Source of the DNA: Lingula anatina
Lineage: Eukaryota > Brachiopoda > Lingulata > Lingulida > Lingulidae
Length of the DNA stretch: 64,000 nt
NCBI RefSeq assembly: GCF_001039355.2
Contig: NW_019774692.1
Span: 125,985 to 189,984 of the forward strand
Reading direction: 5' to 3'
Under the pieces are notes generated by a model. That model worked only from the letters and a program-made list of their open reading frames with translations. It did not search any database and had not been told where the DNA came from. Below, piece after piece: positions 12,686 to 22,825 of this stretch. Numbering within the stretch: position 1 is the first letter of the stretch; the number at the start of each line of letters is the position of its first letter. Both the position numbers and the translations under genes were made by a program.

Positions 12686-13873
12686 TTATTCTAAAACTTC
12701 AATTATTGATCCAGCACCAATAGTATGACCACCTTCTCTAATTGAGAATTTTGTTCCTTTTTCTAAAGCAACAGGAGAAATTAATTCAACTGTCATTTCA
12801 ACATTATCACCTGGCATAGCCATTTTTACAGATTCTGGAAGTGTAATTGTTCCTGTAACATCTGTTGTTCTGAAATAAAATTGTGGACGATAATTTGTAA
12901 AAAATGGTTTATGACGACCACCTTCTTCTTTTTTCAAAACATAAACTTGTGATTTAAATTTTTTATGTGGAGTAATTGAACCTGGTTTTGCAAGTACTTG
13001 ACCTCTTTGAACATCTTTTCTTTCAACACCACGTAATAATAAACCAACATTATCACCAGCTTGAGTAAAATCTAGAAATTTTCTAAACATTTCAATACCA
13101 GTTACAACAACTTTTTTAGTTGATTCTTTTAAACCGACAATTTCAACTTCTTGATTTAATTTAAGCATACCTCTTTCAACACGACCAGTAACAACTGTTC
13201 CACGACCTGTAATTGATATTACATCTTCAACTGACATTAAAAATGGTTTGTCAGTTTCACGTACTGGTTCAGGAATATCTTTATCAATTGCATCAAGTAA
13301 ATTTTTAATACTTTCTTGTCATTTTAATTCACCTTCTAATGCTTTTAAAGCTGAACCTCTAATAATTGAAGTTTTATCACCATCAAAATCATATTCTTTT
13401 AATAGATCTCTTATTTCCATTTCAACTAATTCAAGCATCTCTTCATCTTGAACCATGTCACATTTATTTAAAAAAACAACTAGATTTTTAACACCAACTT
13501 GTTTAGATAATAAAATATGTTCACGTGTTTGAGGCATTGGTCCATCAGTTGCTGCTACAACTAAAATTGCACCATCCATTTGTGCTGCACCTGTAATCAT
13601 ATTTTTAATATAATCTGCATGGCCAGGACAATCAACATGTGCATAATGTCTTGTTTCTGTCTCATATTCAACATGTGCTGTATTAATTGTAATACCACGA
13701 GCTCTTTCTTCAGGTGCTGCATCAATATCTGAATATCCTACTGATTTTGCTAAATTATCTTTTGATAAAAAAGCTGTAATAGCAGCAGTTAATGTTGTTT
13801 TTCCATGATCAACATGACCAATAGTACCAATATTAACATGCGGCTTTGTACGAGTAAATTTTTCTTTTGCCAT
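12686..13873 (-). CDS. tuf: Elongation factor Tu
   Basis: 395 aa. The GTPase that delivers aminoacyl-tRNA to the ribosome. G1 is GHVDHGKT (about residues 19-26), G2 lies in [15 protein letters not shown]3 is DCPGH (about 81-85), G4 is NKCD (about 136-139), and the G5 loop is [10 protein letters not shown]. Domains II and III follow ([36 protein letters not shown]). It has the clearest ribosome binding site in the translation cluster, AAAAGGAGAA ending 8 bases before ATG. Base composition is less AT-rich than its neighbours, as expected for a highly expressed conserved gene. Confidence 0.98.
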
Positions 13874-13880
13874 CTATATT

Positions 13881-13890
13881 TTCTCCTTTT
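13881..13890 (-). promoter_or_regulatory. Strong Shine-Dalgarno site of tuf
   Basis: AAAAGGAGAA on the minus strand, with the GGAG about 9 bases before the ATG. It pairs perfectly with the CUCCUUU at the 3' end of the 16S rRNA gene in this window. Most other genes here lack such a site. Confidence 0.8.
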
Positions 13891-13984
13891 TAAAAAATTA
13901 AAACTTTTTCTTTTATTTTACTTTATTTTTTTTAGTTTTATAAAAATATATATTAATAAACATTATTTAAAATACAAAAATTTA

Positions 13985-14330
13985 TTTAATTTTTTTTAAT
14001 TCATAAAATAATAGAAATTTTTATCTTTTAAAATCATATGATTTTAATATAAAAAAGATCAATTTATTTAAATTCTTCTATTAATTTTCATTAATCTATT
14101 TTAAATAATATCTTTTAATCATAATTTAATATATTTATTTTTGATTAATTTTTACAATTCTTTAATAAATGATTTTTTTAATTTGCTAGTAATTTGAACT
14201 TTATTATTATTTTCTAATTTAAATATAAAATAATTTTTAATAAAATTAATTTAAATTTTTAAAGTATATTTGATATCTTTATAAATTAAATTTTCAAATT
14301 ATACTTTTTTTATTTTTGTTTTTAATACTG
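13985..14330 (-). pseudogene. Decayed 3' fragment of a surface-protein paralog
   Basis: This AT-rich stretch has no open frame but aligns co-linearly with the 3' third of the intact anchored protein gene at 22826-24766. Shared runs include TTTAATTCAT, TGATTTTAAT, TTTAAATTCTT.TATTAATTTT, and GTAATTTGAACTTT against GCATTGAATTGAACTTTT. Drift is mainly G/C to A/T. Nothing else is seen in the rest of the 13874-14410 gap, apart from an A run at about 14395-14410 just past the era stop. Confidence 0.6.
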
Positions 14331-14410
14331 TATTAAAATTTTATCTTTTATTTTATAATTTTACTTTAAATTAAGAATTTTTCTTTTAAAATCAAAAAAA
14401 AAAAAAAAAA

Positions 14411-15289
14411 TTATTCTCATTTAAATTGTAGTTCTTGTAATACATTTTTGTTTTTATGTCAATCTTTAATAACTTTAACATTTAAAAATATTGTAATTTT
14501 TTTATGTCATATTTTATTTAAAATACTTATTGTATTTAAACGAATACTTTTTATTTTTTCTGCTTTTTTACCTATAATTATTTTTTTTCTTGATATTGTA
14601 TCTACAATTATTTCAATATTTGTAAATATTCCATCATTTTTATCAAATAATTCGATTATTTTTAATGTTGTAAAATATGGTATTTCTTCATTTGTATGTT
14701 TTAATATTTGTTCTCTTATAATTTCTTTTATAATATCTTTTTTAGATGATAAACTTATTGTTTCATAGTCTTTTTTAATATTTTTTAAACTATTTTTTGT
14801 TGCTTCAATTAAATTTTTAAAGTTTATTTTTTTCTTTGCTGAAATTGGAACAATTGATTGAAAATTATATTTATTTTTTCATTCATTGAATTTTTTCATT
14901 ACCCTATCTTTTTCAACAAGATCTATTTTATTTATTATTAAAATTACTTTTTTATTTTTTTCTTTTAAATTTTTTAAAAGAATATTCATTTCATTTTTTC
15001 ATATTTCTTTAATATCAACAACTCATCAAACAATATTACTTAACTGAATAGTTGAAAGTAAGTTATTAAAAAGAATTTTATCTAAAATTGTAACTGTTTT
15101 ACATAAACCAGGAGAATCTAATAATAATCATTCATTATTTTTTTCTTTAAAAATATATTTAAGTGGAATTTGTGTTGTATTTATTTTTTTTGTTACTGCA
15201 GATATTTTTTTATTTAATAAATTATTAAACAATGTTGATTTACCAGAATTTGTTCTTCCAATAATTGCAATTTTATAAGTTTTTTTCAT
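14411..15289 (-). CDS. era: GTPase Era
   Basis: 292 aa, near the usual Era length of 300. A small GTPase that binds the 3' end of 16S rRNA during 30S assembly. G1 is GRTNSGKST (residues about 10-18, Ser in place of the usual Val), G3 is DSPG, G4 is NKID and G5 is in ISAKK. The C-terminal KH domain has IIIGKKAEKIKSI near residue 240. The stop abuts an A/T run. Several TGA Trp codons interrupt it under the standard code. It is flanked by degenerate and repetitive surface-protein DNA. Confidence 0.93.
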
Positions 15290-15384
15290 ATAATATTTAT
15301 TTTATATTTTAAAGTCTTTCATATGTTCTAAAATATTATAAAAATAATAATTTTAATAATTAATATTTTAATATTTATTTAATT

Positions 15385-16848
15385 TTAATAACCATATTTT
15401 GAATGATTAGAAATAATTCAACTTCTAACAACATTATCATCAGTATCAATTCAATTACCATATAAAACATCTATACTATTATCACTTGAATTTCATATTA
15501 CTTTTATTTTTCTAAAAATATATATATTATTAGTACCTAATCTTTTACTTCAAATAAATTCTGCATTTTTTGGTGAATTTGTATCATAAATTCAATTTAA
15601 TACAATTGTTTTTATTTCTTCATATGTTTTATCATCAAAAGTATCATCACTAAATCAAGAAGGTAAATTAATTGTTTTTTCTTCATTATTATGTATATAT
15701 TTTGCTTCTTCATTTTCAAAATCAAATGGTAATGTTAATGCAGGATAACCATATTTTTCTGGATTTGGTCCATTTGATTCAAATTCTCATCTATTATTTA
15801 TATATTTTTCTGCTCATTCATTTTGTTTATCATATGAAATCTCTATATCATTCCTTGAAAGTCATTTTATTTTTATTTTTTTATAAATATATACATAATA
15901 TGTTTTATTTCCTATTCTTTGTCATATTGTTTTATACAATTTACCTGAATAATAAATAAATTCATTATTTTGTGGTGAATTTGTATCATAAATTCAATCT
16001 AATACAGTTGTTTTTATTTCTTCATCTGTTTTATCATCAAAAGTATTATCACTAAATCAAGAAGGTAAATTAATTGTTTTTTCTTCGCCTTGATATATAT
16101 ATGTTGTTTCATGTTGTGTAGATAAATCTTGTTGTGTTTGTCCATGTTGTTGAACTGAACTATCAGGTTGTTCTTGTCCTGGTGTTTGATCTTGTGTTGG
16201 AGTTTTTCCTGATTGTTCTTGTGTTTGACCTGAACTATCTAAAGTAGATATTGGATTTGTATTTGTTGGAGTATCAGTTTGTTCTACAGGTTGAGTTGTT
16301 GAACTTGAAATATCATCGCCTTGTTGTTCTTGTGTTTGTGTTGGACCATCAGGTTTTGTGTTATCTACTTCTTCAGTTTCTTCTGAATCTACATTTGATT
16401 CAGATATTGGATTTGTATTTGTTGGACTATCAGTTTGTTCTACAGGTTGAGTTGTTGAACTTGAAATATCATCGCCTTGTTGTTCTTGTGTTCGTGTTGA
16501 ACCATCAGTTTTTGTGTTATCTGCTTCTTCAGTTTCTTCTGGATCTACATTTGATTCAGATATTGGATTTGTATTTGTTGGACTATAAGTTTGTTCTTTA
16601 GGTTTAGTTTTTGAAATTGAACTATCATCACCTTGTTGTTCTTTTCCTTTTATTTTTTTGGTTGTTTTAGATGTTTTTTTTGTTGATTTATTTGATGTTG
16701 TTTTTTTTGATTCAGTTGATAAAAATATAATCATTAAAACTATAGATATAGAAATAACTGAAATAATTGAAATAATTAAAACAATATTTTTTTTGTTTTT
16801 TAAGATATTTTTAAATTTATTAATTATTTCTATATTTTTTTCTTTCAT
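15385..16848 (-). CDS. Membrane-anchored Ser/Thr/Gln-rich surface protein with two C-terminal Trp-rich repeats
   Basis: 487 aa. Residues 1-18 are basic, 19-44 form a membrane segment with no lipobox Cys, 45-75 are Lys/Ser/Thr-rich. About 75-255 is low-complexity sequence built of a 52-aa unit (EQQGDDISSSTTQP then NPISESNVD then EETEEVDN). Two copies of a Trp-rich domain follow (about 261-370 and 394-487), each starting INLPSWFSD.TFDDKT and containing VL.WIYDTNSP, EFI, and a YIYKKIKIKW-like strand. The gene ends HSKYGY, so the last repeat may be truncated. The same domain occurs six times in the gene just upstream. The role is unknown; a stalk plus exposed binding modules would suit an adhesin. 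The 95 bases to era hold nothing I can identify. Confidence 0.85.
16301..16640 (-). repeat. 156-bp in-frame coding tandem repeat
   Basis: The motif GAACTTGAAATATCATCGCC recurs at 16301 and 16457, and a diverged copy begins at 16613, exactly 156 bases apart each time (52 codons). It encodes the stalk of the 487-aa surface protein. Unit number could change by slippage or recombination without breaking the frame. Confidence 0.85.
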
Positions 16849-16872
16849 TTTTTTATTAAATATTTTATTATT

Positions 16873-19800
16873 TTAAACAATTTTAATATCATTTCATCAA
16901 ATACTTATTTTTTTTGTATTGTAATCAAAACTAAAGTATAAAAGTTCATATTCATAAGAAACATAATTTTCTGTTCTCTTTACAAAATTGTCAGAATTCA
17001 TTATAAATTGCAAAAATTTATTTGGATTTGTTTCAATTCAATTTTTAATTATATTTGGATTTACATTAGGATTATCAAATCAAACAGGTTTTTCTAAATA
17101 GTTAGAGTTTGGTAAATATACTTTTTTTCTTTCTTTTAAAACTAATTCTGTATTTAAATATTCTGATCAATCACCATATCAAACTTTTATTTCATTTTCA
17201 TTAATTCATCTTATTCATATTTTTTTATAAATAGAATCATAAGTTCCAATTTTATATCTATGTAATTTAGTTCAAATAAATTCTTTATTTTGATAGTCAT
17301 TTTCATTATTGAAAACTCAATTTGATACTATTGATGTTTTTTCTTCATTTAACAAACCATCATCATCAATTGTATGATTTAAAAATGTATCATCATAGAA
17401 TCAACTTGGAATATTTATTGTTTTTCCATTTATTGTTTCAGTAATAGTATTTTCATGAGAATTTTTATTTAATATTTCATCTTGTTCTTCATTATTATTT
17501 ACAACTGTTTCTTCTGTTTTTTCTTTATGAATTGATAATTCTTGATTTGGTATTTGATTTTTTTCATTAATTAATGGATAACCAAAATGTTCTTTTTCAG
17601 TTTCTGGTTTTGTATTAATGTATGAAGTTCAATCACCATATCAAACAGATATTGTTTCTGGATTTGTTCATTTTATTCATATTTTTTTATAAATATAATC
17701 ATAATGTCCATAATCTGGTCTTATAGGTGTATATTTATATTGTTTACTTCACATAAATTCTCTATTTTTTTCATTATTCTCATGATTATAAAGTCAATCA
17801 AATACAATTTGTTTTTTTTCATTAGTTAATAAACCATCATCATTAATAGTATGATCTACAAATGTATCATCATAGAATCAACTTGGTAATATAAATTCTT
17901 CTTCAGATTGTTCTGTTTGTCCTGGTTCTTGTTCATGTGTTTGTATTGAACTATCAGATTGTGTTTTATCTACTTCTTCAATTTCTGCTAAATCTTCATT
18001 TACTTCAGGTATTGGATTTGTATTTGTTGAACTTGAACTATCACCATCTTGTTGTTCTTGCGTTTGTCTTGAACTATCAGATTTTGTTTTATCTGCATCT
18101 TCAATTTCTTCTGAATTTTCAGGTGTTGGATTTGTATTTGTTGAACTATCATGTTGTTCTACAGGTTGAGTTGTTGAACTTGAAATATCATCACCGTTTT
18201 GTTCTTGTGCTTGTGTTGAACTAACAGATTGTGTGTTAGCTACTTCTTCAGTTTCTTTTGAATCTTCATTTACTTCAGGTATTGTTACATCTTTTACATG
18301 TGATGAACTTTCAAAAAAAGTTCTTGTAGTTGTAGTTGTTGAACTAACAGATTTTGTGTTATCTGCTTCTTCAGTTTCTTCTGAATTTTCAGGTATTGGA
18401 TTTGTATTTGTTGAACTTGAACTATCACCATCTTGTTGTTCATGTGTGTGTATTTCATCATTTTCAATATATCCTGCTAATTGTCTTTGTTTATTTGTTT
18501 TTAAATAACTAGATCAGTCATCATATCAAAATAATTCATTGTTAGGTTTTTTACCTAATTTATAATGTCTTATTCATATTCTTTTATAAATATAATCTAT
18601 ATAATCATTTGTTTCTTTAAATACTTTTGATTTTATAAATTCTTTATTTTTTTCATTTTCATCTATTCATGCAAAAAATCTTTGTTTTACATCATTTTTA
18701 TTTAATGTATCATCATCAAATCAATTTGGTATTTCAATTTCTATTGGATTTATTTCAATATTAATACAATCTCATAATGGTAATGTTTTTAAATTATCTA
18801 TATTTTCATTTCTATTATTTTCAATTACTCTACCATTTACATCATAACCATGTTTAGATCATAAATTACTATCTATTTCATCACTTCAACTATCTCTATA
18901 TCAAATTCAATTGCCAATTTCTTTTCCTAATTTATAATGTCTTATTTTTATTCTTTTATAAACATAATCAATATATTCATCTGTTTCTTTTAATTTTTTA
19001 GATTTAATAAATTCCTTAGCTCTATTACCATGTAAATTTAATCAATTATTTAATTGAAATTTTAAATGTGTATCATCTTGAGAATTTTCGCTATAAAAAA
19101 ATATAGGAACATAAAAATCTGGTTGTTCATACCCATGTTTAAATCTCAATTTAGGTGTAATCATATATTTTGTAGATCATGGATTATTGAATGAATTATC
19201 AGTTCAAAGTCTAGCTTGATTTATTCTTTTTCATTTTCTTACTCATACATTTTTATAAATATAATCAATATATTCATCTGTTTCTTCATATATTTTTGAT
19301 TTGAAAAATTCTCTATGTTTAATATTTTCATTTATTCATGCTTGAAATCTTGCGCCTATTTCAGATGTTGACAAAAAATTTGTATCGCCCAAAGATTTTG
19401 GTCTACTATCAAATCAATCTGGTATATTAATTTCTAATGTTTCTTGATTATAATTACATTCATTTTCTTCTAAATCTTCAACTTTTGTTTCATCTACATC
19501 TGTTACTGTAGTTCTTGGATTTTGTCCTGTTTGTTGTACTTGTGTTTGTTCTGATTGTTGTGTTGTAGTAGTTGTTGAACTATCAGGTTCTGTGTTATCT
19601 ACTCTTTCATTTTCTACTGAATCTACATTTGATTCAGTTGTTGGATTTGTATTTCTTGAACTATCAGGTTGTTCTGTAGGTTGAGTTGTTGAACTTGAAC
19701 TATCATCAACTTGTTGTTCTTGTCTTTGTCTTGAACCATCAGGTTCTATGTTATCTACTTCTTCAGTTTTTTCTGAATTTTCAGGTATTGGGTTTGTATT

Positions 19801-21297
19801 TGTTGGACTATCATGTTTTTTTGTAGGTTGAGTTGTTGAACTTGAAATATCATCACCTTGTTGTTCTTGTGTTTGTCTTGAAACATCAGGTTGTATGTTA
19901 TCTGCTCTTTCATTTTCTACTGAATCTACATTTAATTCAGGTGTTGGATTTGTATTTGTTGAACTATCAGGTTGATCTACTGGTTGAGTTGTTGAACTTG
20001 AACTATCATCTCCTTGTTGTTCTTGTGTTTGTCTTGAACTATCATCTCCTTGTTGTTCTTGTGTTTCTCTTGAACTATCAGTTTGCATGTTATCTGCTCT
20101 TTCATTTTCTACTGAATCTACATTTAATTCAGGTGTTAAATTTTTATTTCTTGAACTATCAGTTTGATCTACAGGTTGAGTTGTTGAACTTGAACTATCA
20201 TCACCTTGTTGTTCTTGTGTTTGTCTTGAACCATCAGGTTGTATGTTATCTACTTCTTCAGTTTCTTCTAAATCTACATTTGATTCAGGTGTTGGATTTG
20301 TATTTGTTGAACTATCAGGTTGCATATTATCTACACTTTCAGTTTCTTCTAAATCTACATTTGATTCAGGTGTTGGATTTGTATTTGTTGAACTATCAGG
20401 TTGCATATTATCTACACTTTCAGTTTCTTCTAAATCTACATTTGATTCAGGTGTTGGATTTTTATTTCTTGAACTATCAGTTTGATCTACAGGTTGAGTT
20501 GTTGAACTTGAACTATCATCTCCTTGTTGTTCTTGTGTTTCTCTTGAACTATCAGTTTGTATGTTATCTGCTCTTTCATTTTCTACTGAATCTACATTTA
20601 ATTCAGGTGTTGGATTTGTATTTGTTGAACTATCAGGTTGCGTATTATCTATACTTTCAGTTTCTTCTAAATCTACATTTGATTCAGGTGTTGGATTTGT
20701 ATTTGTTGAACTATCAGGTTGATCTACAGGTTGAGTTGTTGAACTTGAACTATCATCTCCTTGTTGTTCTTGTGTTTCTCTTGAACTATCAGTTTGCATG
20801 TTATCTGCTCTTTCATTTTCTACTGAATCTACATTTAATTCAGGTGTTGGATTTTTATTTCTTGAACTATCAGTTTGATCTACAGGTTGAGTTGTTGAAC
20901 TTGAACTATCATCACCTTGTTGTTCTTGTGTTTTTCTTGAACCATCAGTTTTAGTGTTATCTGCTCTTTCAGTTTCTACTGAATCTACATTTAATTCATG
21001 TGTTGGATTTGTATTTGTTGAACTATCATGTTGTTCAGTAGGTTGAGTTGTTGAACTTGAAATATCAGTTTGTTCTTGTGTTGGAGAATGTGCTTGTTTT
21101 TGTACTTTTTTTTGAATTAAATCAATAAATTTTTTATTTTTTTTAATATATTTTTTTATTTCTGTTTTTTTATTATTGTTATTTAATTTTGGTAAATTGA
21201 TAGTTATTAAAATTATAATTATAAAAATAATACTTGAAATTACAAAAAATATAATCATTTTTTGTTTTTTTGTAATATTTTTTTTATATTTTTTCAT
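16873..21297 (-). CDS. Large membrane-anchored repeat surface protein with six Trp-rich modules (1474 aa)
   Basis: One frame runs from ATG 21297 to TAA 16873-16875 when TGA is Trp. I checked the phase at 17101, 17401, 17878, 18514 and 19081. Residues 15-36 form a membrane anchor with no lipobox. Residues about 65-620 are a Ser/Thr/Gln/Pro/Asp-rich stalk of repeated 27-aa (SSTNTNPTPESNVDLEETES) and TQEQQGDDSSSSTTQP units. Trp-rich modules follow at about 625-725, 727-820 and 855-950. A second stalk spans about 950-1135, and modules four to six lie at about 1136-1240, 1295-1395 and 1403-1474. Typical module core: IPSWFYDDT, an acidic loop, W.......N.EFI.SK, YIDYIYK.IWIRW, then VWYGDWS. The gene is 24 bases upstream of its smaller relative. 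The function is unknown, possibly adhesion or host interaction. Confidence 0.88.
20228..20470 (-). repeat. 81-bp coding tandem repeat, three copies
   Basis: Copies start at 20228, 20309 and 20390, each exactly 81 bases (27 codons). The second and third are identical except near the end of the third. They encode the DSSTNTNPTPESNVDLEETES unit of the 1474-aa surface protein. Near-identity points to recent duplication. The wider 19.6-21.0 kb stretch contains more diverged copies. Confidence 0.9.
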
Positions 21298-21539
21298 TTC
21301 TCAATAATTTATAATGTTATCTTTTTTTTTTTTTTTTTCAAGTACTTTTTTTAAAAAAAAAAATAAAAAAAACAATTAATAAAACAATAAATTTTTAATT
21401 TATATATCAATTATTTTTTATATTTAATATATTATGTTTTTAATATCATTTTATTCTTGATTTTATTGATTTAATATTAAAATTTCTATTATTATTTATT
21501 TTTAATTTTCAATTAAATCAATAAAACAATTTAATAATT

Positions 21540-22700
21540 TTTATTTTTATTATGTAAATATTTAAATAAATTATTCCATTAATTTTTTTTGAATCATTTT
21601 CATATTAATAAAATATTTTAATCTGTCTTTAATATCTTTTTAAATTAATTTATCAAAAAATTTTTTAAATAAATTTATCAGTATTGAATTGAATTTTTTT
21701 ATCAATTACAACTGTAAAATAAATATGATTTTTAATATTATTTGCAATAATTATATTTTTTTAAACAATACTAATTAAAATTGAAATTCTTTTTATTTCA
21801 AAATACACAATTTATTTTTGTTTTTAAAACACAATTTATTATCTCATTAATTTTTATTTTATAAATAATTTTAAAAATCATCTACAATTTACTTTTTAAA
21901 TCAATTGATTTAAATCTAATAAAAATAAATAATTCAATAACTATTTTAATGTTATATAACTATTTGAAATTTTTTTAAATTTATTTTTTGATTTTATATA
22001 ATTCTTTATCAATGAAAATTTCTAATAAAACTTTAATTTCTAATCTATTAAAATATCAAATAATAAATTAAATTTTTTAAATTAACTTTTAAATTTAAAT
22101 ATCCTAATAATTTTTAGATTTAATATATTTTTAAATATAAATATAACATTAAAATTAAAATTTAAAATTATTTTTATTTTTATTCAAACTTGTTTAAATA
22201 AATCTTTTTTAAATTTTTCATTAGTTACATTTTAAATAGTTTTCATAATATTAATTTTTAAATGATTGTTGTTTATAGTTTAAAAAAATATTTTAAATCA
22301 TTTAAATCACTTTTTATATAAATCAAGTTATATATTCTTTACCATCCAAAGTGTTAAAATTAGATAATATTGTTTCTTTAACTTTTCAAACAAAAATTAT
22401 ATCTTTAATTTCAAAATAAACTTTTTCAAAAACTTTTTAAAATAATTTGGCTTATTTTTAATCAAAATTTAATTATATTTTTAATTTAAATACTGAATCA
22501 TAAATTAAATTATTGCATTTATCTTTTACAAATTTAATAATTTACATTTAATTTTATTAAAATAATCTTATTTATTTTTATATCAATTTTATTTATTTAA
22601 ATTCATTAATTTTATATAAAACTTTAATTTAAAAAAATAATTATTTCATAAATAAATTCATAAATTTACTTTTTATAAATTTTTTTAAATAATTTAAAAT
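21540..22700 (-). pseudogene. Decayed paralog of the 646-aa anchored surface protein
   Basis: About 1.1 kb with stops in all frames that is co-linear with 22900-24000 of the intact gene just upstream. Matching runs include CCATTAATTTTTT.TTGAAT, ATTTTCATATTAATA, ACTGTAAAAT.A..ATGATTTTTAA, AAATATCCTAATAATTTT, and TTTCAAAATAAACTTTTT. Bases that are G or C in the intact gene are usually A or T here. This is a duplicate that lost function and is drifting to near-pure AT. In the flanking 21298-21540 I see only T/A runs. Confidence 0.75.
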
Positions 22701-22776
22701 AAATTATTTAAATTTTTTATATTTTAATAAAAAATAAAAACAAAATTTAAAAAAAATAAAAATTAAAAAAATAAAA

Positions 22777-22804
22777 AAAGAACCCTATAATTATAGGGTT
22801 CTTT
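22777..22804 (-). terminator. Intrinsic terminator of the 646-aa surface protein gene
   Basis: A perfect 28-bp palindrome (AAAGAACCCTATAA and its complement, no loop required) followed on the minus strand by a T-rich tract. It lies 22 bases after the stop of the intact surface protein gene and before the decayed paralog. Confidence 0.85.
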
Positions 22805-22825
22805 AAAAATTAAATTAAAAAATAA

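Noticed and set aside
14395-14410. Poly-A run as a phase-variation switch
   Set aside because: It lies just past the era stop with no coding frame or promoter arrangement that it could switch.
20228-20470. Possible CRISPR-like array
   Set aside because: The units are contiguous 81-bp coding repeats with no spacers, and no cas genes are seen.
20243-20485. A short plus-strand repeat protein (STSSVSSKSTFDSGVGF)
   Set aside because: Same cause: it mirrors the 81-bp repeat in the opposite strand.
19833-20954. A 373-aa plus-strand open frame rich in Leu, Tyr and Val (LLNLHLIQVLDLYLLNYQ repeats)
   Set aside because: It is the complement of the Ser/Thr/Gln repeat of the minus-strand surface gene. 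Repeats without stops on one strand give open frames on the other.
21298-21360. T and A homopolymer runs upstream of the 1474-aa surface gene as a phase-variable promoter
   Set aside because: The runs are of a kind seen in phase-variable promoters and are worth noting, but I see no -10/-35 pair around them, and such runs are common in this AT-rich DNA.
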